Assembly (NCBI RefSeq): GCF_023273875.1
Contig: NZ_CP096882.1
Coordinates: 3,782,001-3,846,000 of the forward strand
Origin: Pseudarthrobacter sp. SSS035
Lineage (GTDB): Bacteria > Actinomycetota > Actinomycetes > Actinomycetales > Micrococcaceae
DNA length: 64,000 nt
Reading direction: 5' to 3'
The translations under genes and the position numbers were made by a program. Of the stretch, positions 59,334-64,000 are shown piece after piece. How positions within the stretch are numbered: position 1 is the stretch's first letter; every line of letters begins with the position of its first letter. Below the pieces are notes generated by a model. That model saw nothing but the letters and a program-made list of their open reading frames with translations. It was not told where the DNA came from and made no database searches.

Positions 59334-60946
59334 GCCGCCACAGCGTAGCCCGCGAAGCGTCGCAGCTGGACCGCAGGCTCGAAGCCCTCAATGATGCCCG
59401 CGAACTCGCCGAAGGCGTCTTGCCGGATGCTGCACTCGAGGAGGTGTACAAGCTCCTCGAACGCGCGAGCTCCCGGCGGTCACTGTCGGCTGATCACACC
59501 GTTGTTGGGTTCTTCGGTGCCACCGGCAGCGGAAAATCGTCACTCTTCAACGCGGTCAGCGGCGCTGAAATCGCGACGGCGGCCGCCCGCCGGCCCACAA
59601 CATCGGAACCTTTGGCTGGTGTCTGGGGAGCGGACGGCAGTGAGCCGTTGCTGGACTGGCTCGAGGTGGGCAACCGCCACCATGCGGAGCCAGTGGCAGG
59701 CTTCGCGGACGAGGGCACGGGGCTGATCCTGCTGGACCTGCCGGACTTCGATTCCACCAGGGCCGCGAACCGCGAGATCGTGGAGCGCATGGTCGGCCTG
59801 GTTGATGTCCTGGTCTGGGTCCTGGATCCGCAAAAGTACGCCGATGCGGCGGTCCACAACGATTTCCTGGCGCCCCTGTCCGCCCATGGCGCCGTGACCC
59901 TGGTGGTCCTCAACCAGGTGGACCGCTTGCCCGAACGGGACGTGCAGCCTGTGCTGGAGTCCTTGAAAGGGATCCTTGCCCGCGACGGGCTGGGCAAAGT
60001 GCAGGTCCTGGGCGCATCCGCCCTGAAGGGCACCGGCGTGGACAAGGTCCGGGGCGCGATCCGCGGTGTTGTGGTGCAGCGCCAGGCACTTTCGCAGCGG
60101 CTTGCCGCGGATGTTTCGCGGGCCTCCGGGCAGCTCCGGGAAGCCGCCGGTGCCGGGGAAGCCGCCGGTGTCAGGCCGGCGTCGAAAACCCGCCTTACCG
60201 ATGAGCTGGCAACGGCCGCCAACATGCCCGTGGTGGTGGACGCAGTCGCCCGGTCCTACCGCATCGAGTCGACGCGCCGCACGGGCTGGCCGGTGACGCG
60301 GTGGCTGGTGCGGTTCCGGCCGGATCCGCTCCGCCGGCTCAATCTGAGAAGTTCTTCACCGTCCCAACTTAACCGGACCTCGCTCCCGGCCGCTGGCGCC
60401 CCGGAACGCGCCCGGACGGATGCTGCCGTCCGTGAGTTTGCGGACGCGGCGAGTGCGGGCGCACCCGGACCGTGGCGTGCCGCGATCAGGGGTGCTGCCC
60501 GGGAAGGGCGGGAGGCGTTGCCGGATGCCTTGGACCAGGCCATCGCAGGCACGGACCTGATGGCGTCCCGGAAGTCCTGGTGGTGGGGCATGTTTAACGT
60601 GGTCCAGTGGCTCGCGCTGCTGACAGTCCTGGGCGGCCTGGGCTGGCTGGGTGGGCTGGCAGGGCTCGGATATCTCCAGCTGCCCGTCCCCGAGGTTCCC
60701 AAGGTGGAGGGCTGGCCGGTGCCGACGCTGTTGATTGGCGGCGGCGTGGTGCTGGGGATTTTCCTGGCGCTGACTGGAAAATTCATTGGGTCAGGAGCCG
60801 CGAGGGCGCGCGCAGCCCGGGCCAGGAAACGGCTGCGGGCAGCGGTGGGCGAGGTTGCCCGGGACTTCGTGGTGGAGCCGGTTGAAATTGAGGTCAGCAG
60901 GCTCGCGTCCTTCAACGCCGCACTGAAGGTTGCGGGCGGAAACTAA
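59330..60946 (+). CDS. Dynamin-like GTPase, second of a pair (YfjP type)
   Basis: A 538-residue GTPase partner of the preceding gene. The P-loop is VVGFFGATGSGKSSLFNAV near residue 60; TTSEPLAGVWG is switch I, LILLDLPDFDSTRAANREI the G3 region and VVLNQVDRLPE a canonical NxxD G4. Two C-terminal hydrophobic segments (WLALLTVLGGLGWLGGLAGL and LLIGGGVVLGIFLALTGKF) end in an Arg/Ala-rich coil. The ATG at 59330 sits in the ATGA overlap, so both GTPases are translated together and probably form a hetero-oligomer, as shown for paired dynamin-like proteins in Streptomyces. Role in division or membrane repair is inference. Confidence 0.83.
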   Translation: MSRHSVAREASQLDRRLEALNDARELAEGVLPDAALEEVYKLLERASSRRSLSADHTVVGFFGATGSGKSSLFNAVSGAEIATAAARRPTTSEPLAGVWGADGSEPLLDWLEVGNRHHAEPVAGFADEGTGLILLDLPDFDSTRAANREIVERMVGLVDVLVWVLDPQKYADAAVHNDFLAPLSAHGAVTLVVLNQVDRLPERDVQPVLESLKGILARDGLGKVQVLGASALKGTGVDKVRGAIRGVVVQRQALSQRLAADVSRASGQLREAAGAGEAAGVRPASKTRLTDELATAANMPVVVDAVARSYRIESTRRTGWPVTRWLVRFRPDPLRRLNLRSSSPSQLNRTSLPAAGAPERARTDAAVREFADAASAGAPGPWRAAIRGAAREGREALPDALDQAIAGTDLMASRKSWWWGMFNVVQWLALLTVLGGLGWLGGLAGLGYLQLPVPEVPKVEGWPVPTLLIGGGVVLGIFLALTGKFIGSGAARARAARARKRLRAAVGEVARDFVVEPVEIEVSRLASFNAALKVAGGN

Positions 60947-60951
60947 GGTAG

Positions 60952-61491
60952 TTACGCCAGTGCGGGTGCGGCGTCCCTGACCTTGATCAGCGTCCGCAGG
61001 TTCCGGGTGGTAGTGGTTGCCTTGAACCTGGCCTTGGACGAAATCTTGCTGAACGGGCTGTCCAGTGTCCCGCCGGCCGGAGCCAGCCAGGCCAATGCCT
61101 CCGGGCCGAGGCGTTTCTGCTGGGTACCTTCAAAGGCTGCGCTGGCGGCTTCAAGCTCATCGAGCATGGCGGTGTCCGATGCCAGCGTGATGTAGGTGTG
61201 CGTTGCCTTGTCGTCCGCCGGATACGGGCAGGCCGCCACGAGTTCGGAGACCCGCCGTGCCGTGAGGACAACCACCCAGGCGTCGTAGCCGAAGGCGTCA
61301 CGCAGGCACTTTTCAAACGTCTGCTTGACCGCGGCAGGATCCTCGGCGCTGGCAAGCACCACATTGCCGCTGGCCAGCAGTGTCTTGACGTCCGCGAACC
61401 CCTGCGCTGCAAGCGCAGTCTTGAGGTCCGCCATCTTGATGTTGATCCCGCCGACATTTATCCCGCGGAGGAAGACTGCGTACCTGTTCAT
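60952..61491 (-). CDS. DUF1697 family protein
   Basis: A 179-residue cytosolic protein of the DUF1697 family. The N-terminal YAVFLRGINVGGINIKMADL and TLLASGNVVLAS are diagnostic; TTTRNLRTLIKV closes the protein. The fold is ferredoxin-like and the function is not established. TAGGCT (61498-61503) lies six bases before the ATG, indicating a leaderless start. Only five bases separate its end from the convergent GTPase gene. Confidence 0.88.
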   Translation of the reverse strand: MNRYAVFLRGINVGGINIKMADLKTALAAQGFADVKTLLASGNVVLASAEDPAAVKQTFEKCLRDAFGYDAWVVVLTARRVSELVAACPYPADDKATHTYITLASDTAMLDELEAASAAFEGTQQKRLGPEALAWLAPAGGTLDSPFSKISSKARFKATTTTRNLRTLIKVRDAAPALA

Positions 61492-61497
61492 GCCGAC

Positions 61498-61503
61498 AGC
61501 CTA
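61498..61503 (-). promoter_or_regulatory. -10 box of the DUF1697 gene (leaderless start)
   Basis: TAGGCT on the minus strand, 6 nt before the ATG at 61491. Confidence 0.5.
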
Positions 61504-61538
61504 GCCGGGGGCAGCCAGGCCTGGACGGGGGCGAGCCT

Positions 61539-62258
61539 TCAGTCGTTGCCCTTGCGCAGGGCCTCAGTGAGTATCCGCGCGGCGTTGCAGACCACCTCGG
61601 CGTGGAGGCGGCCCGGCTGGCGGGTGAGCCGCTCGATGGGGCCGGAGATCGAGACCGCGGCGATCACGCGTCCGGACGGTCCCCGGACCGGTGCCGAGAC
61701 TGAGGCGACCCCGGGCTCGCGTTCGCCGAGGCTCTGTCCCCAGCCCCGCCGTCGTACGCCTGCCAGCACGGTGGGCGTGAAACGGGCGGCCTGCAGGCCC
61801 TCGAGAAGCCGGTCGTGGTCTTCCCAGGCCAGCAGCACCTGGGCGGCGGAGCCGGCCTTCATGGAAAGCTTGGTGCCGACGGGGATGGTGTCGCGCAGGC
61901 CGATGGGGCGTTCTGCGGAGGCGACACAAATACGCCATTCGCCCTGGCGGCGGAAGATCTGGGAGCTTTCGCCGGTGGCGTCGCGCAGCTGCATCAGGAC
62001 CGGCCCGGCGGAAGCGATGAGACGGTCCTCGCCGGCGGCGGAGGCCAGCTCCACCAGGCGGCTGCCGAGGACAAACCGGCCCTGGATGTCGCGGCTTACA
62101 AGCCGGTGATGGATCAGGGCCAGGGCGAGCCTGTGCACGGTGGGCCGGGCCAGGCCCGTGGCGGCCACCAGCTGTGCCAGCGTGGTGGGGCCGGCCTCCA
62201 ATGCATCAAGCACATGGGCCGCTTTATCAATGACACCGACTCCACTAGAATTGTCCAT
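61539..62258 (-). CDS. IclR-type regulator beside leuCD (LtbR-like)
   Basis: A 239-residue regulator divergent from leuC. The winged helix covers about residues 8-70 (TLAQLVAATGLARPTVHRLA as recognition region) and the IclR effector domain the rest (SMKAGSAAQVLLAW, GVASVSAPVRGPSGRVIAAV). In Corynebacterium an IclR-type repressor in the same position, LtbR, controls leuCD and leuB. The ATG at 62258 is preferred over 62408; CAATAT lies six bases upstream. The palindrome at 62273-62289 falls between this -10 and the -35, fitting autorepression. Identical half-sites occur before ilvD and leuB. Confidence 0.87.
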   Translation of the reverse strand: MDNSSGVGVIDKAAHVLDALEAGPTTLAQLVAATGLARPTVHRLALALIHHRLVSRDIQGRFVLGSRLVELASAAGEDRLIASAGPVLMQLRDATGESSQIFRRQGEWRICVASAERPIGLRDTIPVGTKLSMKAGSAAQVLLAWEDHDRLLEGLQAARFTPTVLAGVRRRGWGQSLGEREPGVASVSAPVRGPSGRVIAAVSISGPIERLTRQPGRLHAEVVCNAARILTEALRKGND

Positions 62259-62272
62259 GTAATGATATTGCC

Positions 62273-62289
62273 GTCTCATTATCTGAGAT
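62273..62289. promoter_or_regulatory. 17-bp palindrome between the IclR gene and leuC
   Basis: GTCTCA-TTATC-TGAGAT, one mismatch from the ilvD and leuB sites. It lies in the shared promoter region, 83 bp before the leuC start. Confidence 0.7.
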
Positions 62290-62371
62290 GCAAATCTTTG
62301 GGCTGGCACAAAATGCAGCCCTGCTGGTTCAGTGGAACCAAACAGCCAAACAGCAGTGAAGGGAGATGGCC

Positions 62372-63826
62372 GTGGCAAAGACACTGGCCGAGAAAGTCTG
62401 GGACGCACATGTGGTGCGCAAAGGCGAGGGCGAAGGAGCCAATGGCCAGCCCGACCTCCTCTTCATTGACCTTCACCTTGTCCATGAGGTGACCTCTCCG
62501 CAGGCCTTCGAGGGCCTGCGCCTGGCGGGCCGCAAGCTGCGCCGGCCGGACCTCACCATCGCCACGGAGGACCACAACACTCCCACGCTGGACATCGACA
62601 AGCCCATTGCCGATCTCACCAGCCGCACGCAGATCCAGACGCTGCGCAACAACTGCGCAGAGTTCGGCGTCCGCCTGCACTCGCTCGGCGACGCGGAACA
62701 GGGCATTGTGCACGTGGTTGGCCCGCAGCTTGGCCTCACACAGCCTGGCATGACCGTTGTCTGCGGTGACTCCCACACGTCCACCCATGGCGCGTTCGGT
62801 GCCCTGGCCATGGGCATCGGTACGTCCGAAGTGGAGCACGTCATGGCCACCCAGACGCTGTCCCTGAAGCCGTTCAAAACCATGGCCATCAACGTCGAAG
62901 GCACGCTGCGCCCGGGCGTTACCGCCAAGGACATCATCCTGGCCGTGATTGCCAAGATCGGCACCGGCGGAGGCCAGGGCTACGTCCTGGAATACCGCGG
63001 TTCCGCCATCCGCGCGCTGTCCATGGAAGCCCGCATGACCATCTGCAACATGTCCATCGAAGCCGGCGCCCGCGCCGGCCTGGTGGCCCCGGACCAGATC
63101 ACCTACGACTACATGAATGGCCGCCCGCACGCCCCACAGGGCGCCGAATGGGATGCCGCCGTCGAGTACTGGAACACGCTGAGGACCGACGACGACGCCA
63201 CGTTCGACGTCGAGGTGGCCCTGGACGCCGACACGCTGGAGCCGTTCGTCACCTGGGGCACAAACCCAGGGCAGGGTGTTTCGCTTTCCGCCAGGGTCCC
63301 GTCCCCGGAGGACTTCGGCGACGAAAACGCCAAGGCTGCCGCCGAACGCGCCCTGCAGTACATGGGACTGACCGCCGGTACGCCCATGAAAGACATCCGA
63401 GTGGACACGGTCTTCCTGGGCTCCTGCACCAACTCGCGCATGGAGGACCTCCGGGCCGCTGCGGACATCATCCGCGGGCGCCGGAAGGACCCCAACATCC
63501 GGATGCTGGTGGTGCCCGGTTCGGCCCGCGTGCGGCTGGAAGCAGAGGCCGAAGGGCTGGACAAGGTCTTCAAGGACTTCGGCGCCGAGTGGCGCTTCGC
63601 CGGCTGCTCGATGTGCCTGGGCATGAACCCGGACCAGCTGGAGGTGGGGGAGCGTTGCGCCTCGACGTCCAACCGAAACTTCGAAGGCCGTCAGGGCAAG
63701 GGCGGCCGCACCCACCTGGTATCGCCGGTGGTGGCAGCGGCCACGGCCATCCGTGGCACCCTGAGTTCGCCGTCGGACCTCGATCCGGCTCCCGAATCCG
63801 CCGCCATCCGCACCGACGCAGCCTAG
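62372..63826 (+). CDS. leuC: 3-isopropylmalate dehydratase large subunit
   Basis: A 484-residue [4Fe-4S] enzyme of the aconitase family, second step of leucine synthesis. TLAEKVWDAHVV opens the protein; VVCGDSHTSTHGAFGALAMG, FLGSCTNSRMEDLRAAADI and AGCSMCLGMNPDQL carry the three cluster cysteines, and ERCASTSNRNFEGRQG lies near the C-terminus. GTG 62372 is preferred: GGGAG (62361-62365) gives six bases of spacing, whereas the ATG at 62366 touches the ribosome binding site. leuD starts nine bases after the stop. Confidence 0.96.
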   Translation: MAKTLAEKVWDAHVVRKGEGEGANGQPDLLFIDLHLVHEVTSPQAFEGLRLAGRKLRRPDLTIATEDHNTPTLDIDKPIADLTSRTQIQTLRNNCAEFGVRLHSLGDAEQGIVHVVGPQLGLTQPGMTVVCGDSHTSTHGAFGALAMGIGTSEVEHVMATQTLSLKPFKTMAINVEGTLRPGVTAKDIILAVIAKIGTGGGQGYVLEYRGSAIRALSMEARMTICNMSIEAGARAGLVAPDQITYDYMNGRPHAPQGAEWDAAVEYWNTLRTDDDATFDVEVALDADTLEPFVTWGTNPGQGVSLSARVPSPEDFGDENAKAAAERALQYMGLTAGTPMKDIRVDTVFLGSCTNSRMEDLRAAADIIRGRRKDPNIRMLVVPGSARVRLEAEAEGLDKVFKDFGAEWRFAGCSMCLGMNPDQLEVGERCASTSNRNFEGRQGKGGRTHLVSPVVAAATAIRGTLSSPSDLDPAPESAAIRTDAA

Positions 63827-63835
63827 GAGGCCGCC

Positions 63836-64000
63836 ATGGAAAAGTTCACCACCCACACCGGCATCGGCGTGCCGCTGCGCCAGAGCAACGTTGACACGGA
63901 CCAGATCATCCCCGCGGTCTACCTCAAGCGGATCACCCGAACCGGCTTCGAGGACGCACTGTTCTCCGCCTGGCGCAAGGACCCGGCCTTCATCCTGAAC
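63836..64000 (+). CDS. leuD: 3-isopropylmalate dehydratase small subunit, 3' end outside the window
   Basis: The first 55 residues of LeuD, which joins LeuC to form the isomerase. MEKFTTHTGIGVPLRQSNVD leads into TDQIIPAVYLKRI, the small-subunit swivel-domain signature, then TRTGFEDALFSAWRKDP. AGGAGG lies seven bases before the ATG. The gene runs off the right edge of the window. Confidence 0.95.
   Translation, partial: MEKFTTHTGIGVPLRQSNVDTDQIIPAVYLKRITRTGFEDALFSAWRKDPAFILN

Noticed and set aside
62279..63856. 525-codon open frame on the minus strand across leuC
   Set aside because: Antisense shadow of leuC.

Overview
The window is chromosomal DNA from a high-GC actinobacterium, most likely a member of the Micrococcaceae (Arthrobacter/Pseudarthrobacter type). 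The grounds are strong G/C third-position bias, malate:quinone oxidoreductase, an ilvBN-ilvC-serA block, IclR-controlled leucine genes, and many start codons only 6-7 nt after a TANNNT -10 box, as in leaderless transcripts. It is a core-metabolism region with small accessory patches. No CRISPR array, intact insertion sequence, rRNA or prophage was seen.

Layout. 1-8.0 kb: transporters and regulators (a left-truncated MFS gene, IclR plus an MHS-family symporter with a repeat-rich operator region, a phosphoribosyltransferase, an APC permease divergent from an Lrp regulator) and two decayed loci, a beta-lactamase-like pseudogene and a lipoyl-domain stub. 8.1-14.1 kb: de novo NAD operon, NrtR-like Nudix regulator-nadA-nadB-nadC-cysteine desulfurase, preceded by a near-perfect palindromic operator. 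14.1-28.7 kb: GtrA, FAH, DUF1684, lipoprotein, transglutaminase-like, MarR/luciferase-like monooxygenase, RND pump, mqo, peptide-type binding protein, fasciclin lipoprotein, tRNA-Leu, thiol peroxidase and MarR genes. 28.8-31.1 kb: an accessory patch next to tRNA-Lys with a truncated small ORF and a glycosidase/metallophosphatase fusion lipoprotein of unusual base composition.

31.2-41.2 kb: PQQ-type sugar dehydrogenase, sunset-domain membrane protein, ilvD, then ilvB-ilvN-ilvC behind a transcription attenuator with leader peptide, and serA. 41.3-46.5 kb: FtsX-type ABC exporter and metG. 46.7-48.4 kb: a repeat-containing surface protein and a class F-like sortase interrupted at a run of seven C. 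48.4-55.4 kb: leuB, ilvE, a metallo-hydrolase, FAH, gltX and a HAD phosphatase. 55.4-61.5 kb: a heptad-repeat membrane protein, tRNA-Gln, tRNA-Glu, paired dynamin-like GTPases and a DUF1697 gene. 61.5-64.0 kb: IclR regulator divergent from leuC-leuD (leuD runs off the end).

The main unifying thread is branched-chain amino acid synthesis: ilvD, ilvB, ilvN, ilvC, leuB, ilvE, leuC and leuD all lie here. Three of these loci (ilvD, leuB, leuC) carry the same 17-bp palindrome GTCTCA-N5-TGAGAY, suggesting control by the IclR protein encoded beside leuC, while ilvBNC has its own attenuator.
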